From Clostridioides difficile_A (GTDB lineage: Bacteria; Bacillota; Clostridia; Peptostreptococcales; Peptostreptococcaceae), in contig OX246690.1 of assembly GCA_945909635.1 (NCBI GenBank), positions 2,356,001 to 2,420,000 of the forward strand: a stretch of DNA of 64,000 nucleotides, written 5' to 3'. The position numbers and the translations under genes were made by a program. The first letter of the stretch is position 1. Every line of letters starts with the position of its first letter. Positions 36,742 through 45,532 of the stretch are shown here, piece by piece. Under the pieces are notes generated by a model. It was not told the origin of the DNA. It saw nothing but the letters and a program-made list of their open reading frames with translations, and ran no database searches.

Positions 36742-37626
36742 CTATTCTAATTCAGTCTTTAACTCAAAATCTATTTCCATTTCACTTTCTTTTACACCTT
36801 GTTTTTTTATTGCTCTACAAAAATTTGACCACATTCTTCCAGAAAAGGCATTTAAATAGTTTATATTGCAAATAAACTTTCCTTTTTCAATTTCTTTATT
36901 ATATAATTGTGGTCCAACTATATATACTGGAAATATAGCCCATGCTTCTTTTCCCCTGTATTTTTTTACAAATTTTGTATAGTTTTCATTCTTCATAATA
37001 CACACTAAAAATACACATACAAATGGATTTTCTTCAACATCCATACCAAAAGAAAAAGATATATCTGTTCCCAACTCTTTTTCTATTTTATGCAGATTTT
37101 CCCGAATCTGATTTTCAAGTTTTAGTGATGCTTCATTACAGAATTCTTTAATTTCATTATCTCGAATTGGAACCCATAATGAAGTATCTGATATATAGTC
37201 TATGGCTTTATTATCAAAAGGTAACTCTCTTCGCTTCATCTCAGCTATAGCAGACATGTAATTTTTATCAGATATAAAAAAAGTTACAATTTTACTTTTA
37301 TCTACATATATTTTAACTGGACACCCTTGTTTTTTATTATTTATTGAAATCCTAGTGATATCATGATATGAATACTCTTTTTCACTTCCTATACATTTAC
37401 GAACTTTAATATTATGTAAATCAAAAATAATATATTTTCTTGTATAATCAAAAATTGAAAATAATCCATACATTGTAAATATAAAAGTGATTACTGCTAT
37501 ATAATACTGTTTAACATATAGAAGTAATACATTTATAACGATTCCAATTAATAAAAATATAACACCTAAGATTAAATTTACAGTTCCTGATTTTACTATA
37601 ACTATATGTTCTTTATAGTCATTCAT
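36742..37626 (-). CDS. Hypothetical membrane protein with PH-like domain
   Basis: 294 residues. Two hydrophobic segments near the N terminus (about 15-37 and 40-60) are followed by a small beta-rich stretch like the bacterial PH fold ('YIIFDLHNIKVRKCIGSEKEYSYHD' region) and a cytoplasmic tail with 'GTDISFSFGMDVEENPFVCVFL'. I do not recognise a function. It sits between the GH13 gene and pgmB on the same strand with gaps of 190 and 94 bases, so operon membership is unsure. Confidence 0.7.
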   Translation of the reverse strand: MNDYKEHIVIVKSGTVNLILGVIFLLIGIVINVLLLYVKQYYIAVITFIFTMYGLFSIFDYTRKYIIFDLHNIKVRKCIGSEKEYSYHDITRISINNKKQGCPVKIYVDKSKIVTFFISDKNYMSAIAEMKRRELPFDNKAIDYISDTSLWVPIRDNEIKEFCNEASLKLENQIRENLHKIEKELGTDISFSFGMDVEENPFVCVFLVCIMKNENYTKFVKKYRGKEAWAIFPVYIVGPQLYNKEIEKGKFICNINYLNAFSGRMWSNFCRAIKKQGVKESEMEIDFELKTELE

Positions 37627-37818
37627 ATCGCTCCTTCCCCCTACCTATTCAGTAATTACTTTTCTTATTGAATTACAGAATGATTAGAAGTGTTAATATT
37701 TGTTTTTATTCAAATAAAAAGCATACTGAATCTATTTTACTGAAAATAGTTTCTATTTGAACTAGCACTTACGTCTATGATAGCGTATTTCATCTATCTT
37801 CTATAAATACATTTTATA

Positions 37819-39702
37819 TTATTTTAAAATGATGAACTTGTATTTTTCTACTCTTATTTCTTCTTTTAAGTCTACTATTTTTTCTTCATACAAATCTTTT
37901 ACTTTTCTATTAGACAAATAATCTGGTAATTTTAAAGTTATATCTTTAGATGAATTATTTATTATTATGGAAATGGATTCTTTTTTTAGTAGAATAGTTC
38001 CATTTTCCTTATCTGCTAATATCCATTCATTTGACATAGACCTAAGTTCTTTATTTTCTTTACGAAGCCTAATAATCTTCTTCATAAAATCAAATATATC
38101 CTTATTCCATTTTTCTTCATTCCATTCCATACATTTTCTTTGTCCTTCAGATATTGAACTCAGTTCTCCATCCATTCCAATTTCGTCACCATAGTATATA
38201 CAAGGACTGCCTGATTGTATAAACATAAACAAATATGCAAGTTTAACTCTATCAACATTTCCTCTAGCATAATTCAGTATCCTTGTAGTATCATGACTTC
38301 CAAGTAAATTAAAAATAACTTCACTAACTTGCATTGGATAACTTACCATTATATCATTTATCATGTATTTAAACTCTTCAGCATTTATCTCATCTGTACA
38401 AAAGAATTTTTTCATAGCCTCTGACATCAAATAGTTCATAACTGAATCAAATTGGTCCCCCATCAACCATGGTAAACTACCATGCCAAATTTCGCCCAGT
38501 ATATATATATCTGGTTTTATTTTTTTAAGTTCTTCTCTAAACTTTCTCCAAAAAACGTGGTCTACTTCATTTGAGACATCCAATCTCCATGCATCTATAT
38601 CAAACTCCTGTATCCAGTACTTTCCTACACCTAATAAATATTCTATTACTTCTAAATTTTCTGTGTTAAGTTTAGGCATATACTTTTCACAGCCAAAAGT
38701 TTCATAAGGTATATTTTTTTCATCTATTTGTTCTATTGGAGTATCAACTTTGCTCATGTCTTTTATATAGAACCACTCTTTATACCTAGAATTTTCCTTA
38801 TTTTTAATTACATCTTGCCACTGTTTAGAATAGTATCCTATATGATTAAAAACAGCATCCAGCATTATTTTTATATTTCTCTTATGAGCTTCTTTTATTA
38901 GCCTTTTTAAAGTCTCTTTATCTCCTAATGAAGGGTCTATCTTCATATAATCAATTGTATCGTATCTATGATTTGTATTTCCAACTGTAATAGGGCAAAA
39001 ATAAATTCCATTTATCCCTAAATCACTCAAATAATCTAAGTGTTCTATCACACCTTGCAAATCTCCACCTGTAAAATTATCTCTTGTTGGAATAGCTCCC
39101 CATTCCTCCACTCCTACTGGATTTATAGATGGGTCACCATTTGCAAATCTATCTGGAAATATCTGGTACCAAATAGTCTCTTTAACCCAATCTGGTACTT
39201 TAGGTACATCTATATAATTTAAATATGGGTATCCAAAAAAATTACTTATCTCACACAATTCTTTTTTGTCATTTTCATTGCCCAACTCTATTATCCTTTT
39301 TTCTGTAAATAGAATCTTTTCCTCTTGGCCTTCTATTATAAACCCATATCTTGAACGTTTGTTTAATGGTTTGCACTTAGCTATCCAATAATCAAATAAT
39401 TCAGTTTCTACTTCTTTATCCATTATTATATTTGAACCACCAGACCAACCAATCCCAGATGCATTTAAATTTCCTCCTCCTGCACCACCTTTGTCCCATA
39501 CATATTGGTCTCCTATTCTCAAAATCACTTTTTTTGCTTCATTTTTTTTAGTTCTAAGTCTTATATGTAATGTTTCTCTATCATAACCATAGGCATAGTT
39601 ACTCATTGGTATATGTAATATGGCTTCTTTTGTTAAATTTTTTTTAGTAGTTTCTTTGATTTTATTGCTTAAATTTATATTCTTTTTATTTTTATTAGAC
39701 AA
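37819..39702 (-). CDS. GH13 alpha-glycosidase (neopullulanase/maltogenic amylase type)
   Basis: 627 residues. An N-terminal CBM34-like domain (to about 170) is followed by a GH13_20 barrel: 'IWYQIFPDRFANGD', 'DAVFNHIG', 'DAWRLDVSNE' (nucleophile Asp), 'ILGEIWHG' (acid Glu) and 'LLGSHDTTR'. The enzyme hydrolyses cyclodextrins, maltodextrins or pullulan to maltose and glucose; no signal peptide means cytosolic action on imported oligosaccharides. The nearby GH65/PgmB pair could then use the resulting maltose. A GGAGGGAG ribosome site precedes the ATG. Confidence 0.92.
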   Translation of the reverse strand: MSNKNKKNINLSNKIKETTKKNLTKEAILHIPMSNYAYGYDRETLHIRLRTKKNEAKKVILRIGDQYVWDKGGAGGGNLNASGIGWSGGSNIIMDKEVETELFDYWIAKCKPLNKRSRYGFIIEGQEEKILFTEKRIIELGNENDKKELCEISNFFGYPYLNYIDVPKVPDWVKETIWYQIFPDRFANGDPSINPVGVEEWGAIPTRDNFTGGDLQGVIEHLDYLSDLGINGIYFCPITVGNTNHRYDTIDYMKIDPSLGDKETLKRLIKEAHKRNIKIMLDAVFNHIGYYSKQWQDVIKNKENSRYKEWFYIKDMSKVDTPIEQIDEKNIPYETFGCEKYMPKLNTENLEVIEYLLGVGKYWIQEFDIDAWRLDVSNEVDHVFWRKFREELKKIKPDIYILGEIWHGSLPWLMGDQFDSVMNYLMSEAMKKFFCTDEINAEEFKYMINDIMVSYPMQVSEVIFNLLGSHDTTRILNYARGNVDRVKLAYLFMFIQSGSPCIYYGDEIGMDGELSSISEGQRKCMEWNEEKWNKDIFDFMKKIIRLRKENKELRSMSNEWILADKENGTILLKKESISIIINNSSKDITLKLPDYLSNRKVKDLYEEKIVDLKEEIRVEKYKFIILK

Positions 39703-39880
39703 TTTAAATTTCTCCCTCCTTTATAATAATTTACATAATTTAAAGATAGGTTAATATATTTTATTATTATATCACAATAAAAATATATAATAGTAAAATA
39801 TATTAACAATATACTATTCAAGTTAAAATAAATTATCTTATTAAATTTAATTTTATCCAGTTATTTTTGCAAAATAAAAA

Positions 39881-39901
39881 CCTCTAGTATTTTTCTAGAG
39901 G
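39881..39901 (-). terminator. Terminator after the PHP phosphatase gene
   Basis: CCTCTAG and CTAGAGG arms with a seven-base loop, followed on the minus strand by TTTTTATTTT. It lies 57 bases past the stop codon. Confidence 0.85.
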
Positions 39902-39958
39902 ATACAATATTATACTATTAACTTTTTTACTATCTGTTAATTCATTTCAAAACATACT

Positions 39959-40780
39959 CTAAGCTATATTGTTAGATTTAACTTTTTCTATATTTATAAA
40001 ATAAGTTTCTCTTTCTTTAAATAAAGATACATATTTAAAATCAAGATACTTAAGCATATCATAAGCCACATCAAAATCTCTACATATATCTTCTACTCTG
40101 TGAGAATCAGAACCTACAGTAACTATAAATCCGCCAAGCTCTTTATATCTTTTTAATATATCTTCATTTGGATGTATAGCATTTAATCCATATCTATAAC
40201 CAGAAGTATTTAACTCTATACCACTTCCATTATCGATTATTGATTTTAAAACTTCATCAATAACATCTTTAAAATCATTGTATATAACTCTATTATCTGA
40301 ATATATTCCATATCTAGATATGTAATCTAAATGCCCATATATGTTATAGTCTCTAAATTCACGATTAGTTTCAAGTATACTATTAAAATATTTATAATAT
40401 GCATCTTCTTTGCTAAGCCCTTTAAAATACTCCTTTGATGGAACAGGTATATTATCAATTGTATGAGTTGAACACAATATGAAATCAAAAGGATTAGAGT
40501 TTATTATTTCCTCTATTTCATTTTTTAGATGTTTTCTATAACCAACTTCAACTCCTAATAATAACTCTATGTCCTTTTTATATTTTTCTTTGAACTTATT
40601 AAACACTGGAACATAGTCATTATAATTAATGCAAAAGCCTCTACCTTCATCATGCTCTAAATGGTCTGTAAAAGTTAAATATCTAACACCAATACTTATA
40701 GCTTTTTTTATTGTATCTTCCATCGAATCCTTTCCATCACTTGAAAAATTAGTATGAATATGATTATCTATTAAATTCAT
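39959..40780 (-). CDS. PHP-domain phosphatase (HisK-like histidinol-phosphatase family)
   Basis: A 273-residue metal-dependent phosphoesterase. PHP motifs are DNHIHTNFSSDG at the N terminus, LTFTDHLEHD, 'LLGVEVGYR', 'CSTHTID', 'NIYGHLDY' and C-terminal 'VTVGSDSHRVED'. The family includes HisK histidinol-phosphatase and other phosphoesterases. No other histidine biosynthesis genes are adjacent, so the target may be another sugar or nucleotide phosphate. It appears to be a single-gene unit. Confidence 0.87.
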   Translation of the reverse strand: MNLIDNHIHTNFSSDGKDSMEDTIKKAISIGVRYLTFTDHLEHDEGRGFCINYNDYVPVFNKFKEKYKKDIELLLGVEVGYRKHLKNEIEEIINSNPFDFILCSTHTIDNIPVPSKEYFKGLSKEDAYYKYFNSILETNREFRDYNIYGHLDYISRYGIYSDNRVIYNDFKDVIDEVLKSIIDNGSGIELNTSGYRYGLNAIHPNEDILKRYKELGGFIVTVGSDSHRVEDICRDFDVAYDMLKYLDFKYVSLFKERETYFINIEKVKSNNIA

Positions 40781-40892
40781 ATTATCCCTCCCTTTATTTT
40801 ATCTATCTCAATTATACTACGAGTTCATTGTATACAAGTGTTAAAAGAATATTATAAGAGTTAAATTTTATTTACATAATTTTTCATAAAAA

Positions 40893-40936
40893 AGAAGCAT
40901 CTATTTTGATTTTAGAAAATCATTAAAGATGCTTCT
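40893..40936 (-). terminator. Terminator after the small membrane protein gene
   Basis: Arms AGAAGCATCT and AGATGCTTCT (10 bp) with an inner A/T stem, followed by TTTTTTATG on the minus strand. Confidence 0.85.
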
Positions 40937-40955
40937 CTTTCACACACTTTTTTAT

Positions 40956-41309
40956 TTAACTTTTAAAAGTCTTAATTTTGTAATAGAGTTTAGCAGTTAT
41001 ATGCCCAATCATATAGAAAGCTGCATAAAGTAAAACATATACATATGCTGAATCATTTAAAAATATATACATTAATATTATATAAGTTACTAAAGACACT
41101 ACAAGTGATAAAATCCAATTAGTTTTATTTAATACACAAACTATCCCCTGCATTAAAAAGGCAACTGGAAAAATCAATACCATTCCTATTACAAAAATCC
41201 CTTTAGCTTGAACATTTGGTATATTAAATATATCTGTAGCAAAGGTTAAAAACATTAATATCATTATAATTGTGGGAAATATGATACTAAAAATATTACT
41301 CTTTTTCAC
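40956..41309 (-). CDS. Small hypothetical four-helix membrane protein
   Basis: About 117 residues with four hydrophobic segments and a basic C terminus. The frame opens at ATG 41318, but AAGGA lies immediately before it; the GTG at 41309 is better spaced and gives 'MKKSNIFSIIF'. I do not recognise the family. It lies 68 bases downstream of the cwp gene, with its own terminator behind it, so it may be the last gene of the cwp transcript. Confidence 0.7.
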   Translation of the reverse strand: MKKSNIFSIIFPTIIMILMFLTFATDIFNIPNVQAKGIFVIGMVLIFPVAFLMQGIVCVLNKTNWILSLVVSLVTYIILMYIFLNDSAYVYVLLYAAFYMIGHITAKLYYKIKTFKS

Positions 41310-41377
41310 AATAATCATTCCTTATTTGTCAGCTATTTGATAATCTTTAATAAGCATATCTTAAATTAATGCTTTAA

Positions 41378-42820
41378 TTACTTTGTAGCCTCAATTTCCC
41401 CCATCATTCTAACTAAATCTTGTCCATATTGACCTCCAGCCCAATTATTAGAAAGACCTTCAACTGTTTTAGCTTTCCCAAATAAAGATTTTTCATGTCT
41501 AGGGTCTACTGGATTTGAAAGTGGATAACCATCTTGTCCTGCATATAAGCATAAATGTTGAATCTGAGCTAAGATTCCTTCTTCCCACGTACCAAATCTT
41601 GAGTGGGCATTCTTATCAGTATCAGAACCTCCTGAAGAAGTCTTAAGTCCACAAGGATTCTTGAATGATGCATCTAATACCCCACCAAAATTACAGAAAC
41701 CAGTTTCTTTTGCAGATTGAGCTACTGCTAATACAGGATTTACACCTTCTTGAACAGCAGTATCATACAATATTGGTATTAATTCTATAAATAAATCATT
41801 AGCTCTTTTAGATTTAGCCCATTTTAAACAAGCTTCTAAACTAGCTGTTGGTTCACCTAATATGCTTGTCTCATTTTTCATAGGAGAATCACCTTTTGTA
41901 GATGAGTCACCATTATTCTGTGCAGCAGAAACACATTTATTATATATGCTATCACTTATTGTACCTAATCTAGTAATTTTGTCTGCTCCTGCTAATATAG
42001 ATTTATCACTACTTTCTGACACCAACACAATTGGATTTTCTTTAGCAATTGTAGAACCTGTAAGTGCATTTACTAAATCATATCCATCACTTAAATAAAA
42101 TTCTGATGCATCTGGATAAAATTCTTTTATAACTTTCTTATTTGTATCATATCTATCTGAGCCACCAAGTCTTTTAGAGTTAGTCTTATTAACTAAGCTA
42201 GTACTCATAGATATACTTCCACCTACTGCATATGATTTTACATCACTTGTTGAAAAAGGAACACTCTTTCCATCTGTAAGTACTATAGGAGCTACATCTC
42301 TTACTGACACAGGTGCTGCACTTATAGTATCAGCTTCTCCTTTATATGCATTAGTTAATATCACTTCATCAACTTTTTTAATACTACTTACCTCTTTAGC
42401 AACACTATAACTAGTCTTTATTCTGTCATCTCCACCTAATCTAGTTACTTGTGCTCCTGTGTTTTTAAGTTCATTTTCTACTGATTTGCTTATTGATAAT
42501 TCTTTACCTATTATGTATATTTTTTTGACATTTTTTAATCTTTGTTTCGTTTCATTTGGTATGTTATTTTTTTGTGCAAGTAAAATTGGAGCATCAACAG
42601 CACCAGCAAGACCACTTGCTGAAAGACCATCTGCTATCGAACTATCCATATTTACCATAATCGCTGTATCATAACTCTTTTTGTCTGCTATTAATCCAGC
42701 CGTCTCATATATATTGTTACCTTTAATAGTATCTGATGTTAATGCATTTACATTAGGCACATTTATTAGAAATATAGCTAATGTTAGACCTAATGCTAAA
42801 ACTCTCTTAATTGTTCTCAT
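41378..42820 (-). CDS. cwp24: Cell-wall protein with three CWB2 repeats and a glucosaminidase domain (probable Cwp24)
   Basis: 480 residues. A Sec signal peptide (to about residue 26, ending NVNA) is followed by three CWB2 repeats (about 30-118, 119-205, 206-298; 'RLGGDDRIKTS', 'RLGGSDRYDTN') that hold C. difficile surface proteins to the anionic polymer PSII. A linker precedes a C-terminal glucosaminidase-type domain (about 330-478; 'AVAQSAKETGFCNFGG', 'NPCGLKT'). It likely trims peptidoglycan at the surface. The symbol cwp24 is from memory of the Cwp list and is less certain than the function. Its leader carries a terminator-like hairpin. Confidence 0.92.
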   Translation of the reverse strand: MRTIKRVLALGLTLAIFLINVPNVNALTSDTIKGNNIYETAGLIADKKSYDTAIMVNMDSSIADGLSASGLAGAVDAPILLAQKNNIPNETKQRLKNVKKIYIIGKELSISKSVENELKNTGAQVTRLGGDDRIKTSYSVAKEVSSIKKVDEVILTNAYKGEADTISAAPVSVRDVAPIVLTDGKSVPFSTSDVKSYAVGGSISMSTSLVNKTNSKRLGGSDRYDTNKKVIKEFYPDASEFYLSDGYDLVNALTGSTIAKENPIVLVSESSDKSILAGADKITRLGTISDSIYNKCVSAAQNNGDSSTKGDSPMKNETSILGEPTASLEACLKWAKSKRANDLFIELIPILYDTAVQEGVNPVLAVAQSAKETGFCNFGGVLDASFKNPCGLKTSSGGSDTDKNAHSRFGTWEEGILAQIQHLCLYAGQDGYPLSNPVDPRHEKSLFGKAKTVEGLSNNWAGGQYGQDLVRMMGEIEATK

Positions 42821-42830
42821 ATTCTTCCCC

Positions 42831-42844
42831 CTTGATATATCAAG
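42831..42844 (-). promoter_or_regulatory. Palindrome touching the cwp ribosome binding site
   Basis: CTTGATATATCAAG is a perfect 14-base palindrome whose 3' AAG is the first part of the AAGGGGGAA ribosome site of the cwp gene. In RNA it could fold into a small hairpin beside the site. It is AT-rich and may be chance. Confidence 0.45.
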
Positions 42845-42854
42845 TTTAATTCAA

Positions 42855-42896
42855 AAATGACTATAGCATAGTACTACATCTATGCTATAGTCATTT
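42855..42896 (-). promoter_or_regulatory. Terminator-like hairpin in the leader of the cwp gene
   Basis: A perfect 17-bp stem (AAATGACTATAGCATAG and complement) with an eight-base loop. On the minus strand it is followed by TTTTTGAA, so it has the form of an intrinsic terminator, yet lies between the predicted promoter (42953-42925) and the start codon (42820). It may be an attenuator or a 5'-stabilising stem. Confidence 0.75.
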
Positions 42897-43426
42897 ATTA
42901 TAATTTAATAATTATATATTTGTTATTATATCATAAATTACAAAAAGTTTCCATAATATTAGATAGATTAGAGGAAAAATTTACATTTTAGTTACAATTT
43001 TTAAGGTTTCAGTTCATATGTACATATATTTAGTAACAATTTGTAATAAAAATCGACATTTATATCTCATATTTATTATATTTTTTTACAAAATGAAAAT
43101 TTATTGTATACAACAAACAGGTTATATTTTTACAGAATCTATTCATTATTAAGTAAATTCTTTATCAATATTGTTAAAAATACATTTTTTAATAAATTTA
43201 TTATGTGTCGATTTTTTTATTAAGTACATACTGTTTTTACTATATAATATGTAAACATATTTTTCAATTTTAATTTAATTCTAACATATTTTTATGTGTC
43301 TTATGATATATAATGTGATATATTCTAATTAATGGTATTTTCAAATTAAAAAATGTTACTGTTTTATAAAGTGACATTGTGCTTGAAAATAAATAAAACA
43401 CTTAACTTTATTTAAGGAGATTTACG
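42897..43426. other. Long divergent intergenic region between cwp and ROK genes
   Basis: About 530 extremely AT-rich bases. Apart from the cwp promoter and the ROK ribosome site (AAGGAGAT, 43414-43421) I see no ORF, no c-di-GMP riboswitch-like core and no strong stem. The ROK promoter and operators are presumably in the right-hand part. Confidence 0.5.
42925..42953 (-). promoter_or_regulatory. Candidate promoter for the cwp gene
   Basis: TGGAAA (42953-42948) and TATAAT (42930-42925) on the minus strand with 17-base spacing. The predicted start near 42918 gives a leader of about 98 bases that includes the hairpin at 42855-42896. Confidence 0.55.
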
Positions 43427-44638
43427 ATGAGCAACAAACAAGGTTCTAACATAAAAGATGTAAAAATTAAAAATAAGTTAATAATATTGAAATTACTTTC
43501 TACAAATACACCTATGTCTAGGGTTGATTTAGCAAAGTCTACAGGACTTACCAAAATGACTTTATCAAATCTAGTTACAGAACTTATTAATGAAAACATG
43601 ATTAGAGAAATAGAGTCATCAACTTTAAATGCACATTCATCAGGTCGTAAACCTATTTTATTAGATATTTCTAATATATCACCTTGTATCTGTGGAATTC
43701 TAATAAGAAGAAATATATGTAAGGTAATTATTTCAGACTTGAAAGGTAATATTGTAAAACAACTTTCTGAAACTTACCCTAAGTATCTATCAAATGAGGT
43801 CTTAAAAGATATAATAAAAAGAATGTTTACTAAGATAATGAAGAATAATAAAAGAGATATAATTGGAATTGGTATTTCTTCAATAGGTCCAGTAGATAAT
43901 ATAAATGGTATTATATTGAATCCTCCAGACTTTGGAAATGTATCAAATCTAAATATAGTTAATTTTATAGAAGAAATGTCTGATTTGCCAATATTTTTGA
44001 TAAATGATGCTAATTCAGGTGCTTTAGCTGAAAAAATGTATGGTTTAGGTAAAGATATATCAAATTATATATACTTGCACATAATGAATGGTATTGGAGC
44101 TGGTCTAGTACTGGAAAATAGGCTTCATACTGGTAATCTGGGTCAGAGTGGAGAAATAGGACATACATCTATTAATTTTAGTGGACCATTATGTAGTTGT
44201 GGTAATAATGGATGCTTGGACTATTACACAAGTGTTAGTAATTTAATTAAAAGAATTGAATCATTGAGCCATATTTATCCTAACTCTCCATTAATTAACT
44301 GTAAAGACTTTTCTCTAGTTAAGTTAATAGATGAGGCAAATAATAAGGATACTCTTGCTATGTTTTTACTTGATGAATTTTGTACATATATATCATACGC
44401 ATTAGTAAATACACTTACATTGATTGACTGTAGTTCTATAATAATAGGCTACGATTTTAATATACCAGGCACATTCATAGAAAATACATTATTAAAAAAA
44501 CTAACTGCTTCGGCAAGTTTCTCTAAATATAAAAAAATAAGTGTAAAACATTCAAATTTTGGAGCAAATGCACCATTAATCGGCTCTATAGCCATTGTCA
44601 GCTACAAATTTTTTAATGGAAGTATAAATTTTTATTAA
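43427..44638 (+). CDS. ROK-family transcriptional regulator (NagC/XylR type)
   Basis: 403 residues. An N-terminal winged helix (about 15-75, 'MSRVDLAKSTGLTKMTLSNL') is followed by a ROK sugar-kinase fold. The zinc site is CSCGNNGC (about residues 260-267), and 'GIGAGLVLENRL' forms part of the sugar site. Such proteins repress glycan or amino-sugar genes until a sugar binds. The neighbouring glycan genes and the divergent cwp glucosaminidase are possible targets. The phosphate-loop and catalytic Asp region 'FLINDANSGA' has Asp present. A 25-base tandem duplication straddles its stop codon. Confidence 0.9.
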   Translation: MSNKQGSNIKDVKIKNKLIILKLLSTNTPMSRVDLAKSTGLTKMTLSNLVTELINENMIREIESSTLNAHSSGRKPILLDISNISPCICGILIRRNICKVIISDLKGNIVKQLSETYPKYLSNEVLKDIIKRMFTKIMKNNKRDIIGIGISSIGPVDNINGIILNPPDFGNVSNLNIVNFIEEMSDLPIFLINDANSGALAEKMYGLGKDISNYIYLHIMNGIGAGLVLENRLHTGNLGQSGEIGHTSINFSGPLCSCGNNGCLDYYTSVSNLIKRIESLSHIYPNSPLINCKDFSLVKLIDEANNKDTLAMFLLDEFCTYISYALVNTLTLIDCSSIIIGYDFNIPGTFIENTLLKKLTASASFSKYKKISVKHSNFGANAPLIGSIAIVSYKFFNGSINFY

Positions 44639-44664
44639 AAATGGAAGTATAAATTTTTATTAAA
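44615..44664 (+). repeat. 25-base perfect tandem duplication at the ROK stop codon
   Basis: Two identical adjacent 25-base units (44615-44639 and 44640-44664), starting AATGGAAGTATAAATTTTT. The first holds the last codons (NGSINFY) and stop of the ROK gene; the second is a non-coding copy. It does not change the protein. Confidence 0.95.
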
Positions 44665-44754
44665 TATGTAAAATATTTAAACACTTTTATTGAATATTTT
44701 TCCATTTAATATTATTATATTTTATAAGAGCGTTTAAAATTTGGAGGTATGAAA

Positions 44755-45270
44755 ATGATTTCAGCTAAAATGGAAAAATTACTTAATGAGCAGGTTAACC
44801 ATGAATTATATTCTGCATATCTTTATCTTTCTATGTCTTCTTACCTTGAAGCAGAAGGACTTAAAGGATTTTCTAATTGGTTTTATGTTCAATATAAAGA
44901 AGAGACAGACCATGCTATGTTTTTCTACAAATATTTACATAATGTAGGAGGAAAAGTTCAACTTGATGCTATCCCAATGCCAGATTCAGACTTTACTTCT
45001 GCAATGGATATTCTTGAGCGTACATTAGCTCATGAAAAAAAGGTTACATCTTTAATAAACAATTTAGCAGCTGTAGCAAACTCTGAGGCAGACTTTAGAA
45101 CTTCTCAGTTCTTACTTTGGTTTATATCTGAACAAGCAGAGGAAGAAACAAATTGTGAAGACAATATAAAGCGTGTTAAACTTGCTGGAGAAGGTGGTCT
45201 ATTCTTTGTTGACCAGGAATTTGCTAATCGTACATATGCAGCCCCAACAAATCCACCTGTAACAATATAG
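44755..45270 (+). CDS. Ferritin (non-heme iron storage)
   Basis: About 171 residues. GGAGG is seven bases before the ATG at 44755, which is preferred over the one at 44749. A four-helix bundle with ferroxidase residues in 'EQVNHELYSAYLYL' (Glu), 'YKEETDHAMFF' (Glu/His) and 'EQAEEETNCED' (Glu). It oxidises Fe(II) and stores the mineral, protecting an anaerobe from iron and oxygen stress. It has its own terminator and stands as a single gene; no obvious Fur box was identified. Confidence 0.95.
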   Translation: MISAKMEKLLNEQVNHELYSAYLYLSMSSYLEAEGLKGFSNWFYVQYKEETDHAMFFYKYLHNVGGKVQLDAIPMPDSDFTSAMDILERTLAHEKKVTSLINNLAAVANSEADFRTSQFLLWFISEQAEEETNCEDNIKRVKLAGEGGLFFVDQEFANRTYAAPTNPPVTI

Positions 45271-45298
45271 TATTTAAAACCTTTTAATATAATAAAGT

Positions 45299-45345
45299 AG
45301 GTGTCTTAATGAAAATCAACATTGATTATTTGCATTAAGACACCT
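45299..45345 (+). terminator. Terminator after the ferritin gene
   Basis: Arms AGGTGTCTTAATG and CATTAAGACACCT (13 bp, perfect) followed by TTTTATTATT. It starts 28 bases after the stop codon. Confidence 0.9.
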
Positions 45346-45453
45346 TTTATTATTCGTTTTATATGTAGTATTTTATTGTTTATACAGTTCTATTTTATAA
45401 TTTTTAAAAATCTATTTTCACTTTAAGATACTTAAATTTAAAATTTGGGGTGA

Positions 45454-45493
45454 CTGAAAATCACACTACTCAATTTATAAATGTGATTTTCAG
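45454..45493 (-). terminator. Hairpin after the acyl-CoA synthetase gene
   Basis: CTGAAAATCAC and GTGATTTTCAG arms (11 bp). On the minus strand it lies 39 bases past the stop codon and is followed by a mixed CACCCCAAATTTT tail, so the terminator call is moderate. Confidence 0.65.
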
Positions 45494-45532
45494 CCAGTAC
45501 TTTAATTATGGTTGAATACCAAAACTTATGAG

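Noticed and set aside
42897..43426. c-di-GMP riboswitch upstream of the Cwp gene
   Set aside because: Neither the GEMM-I nor GEMM-II conserved G-rich core is present on either strand.
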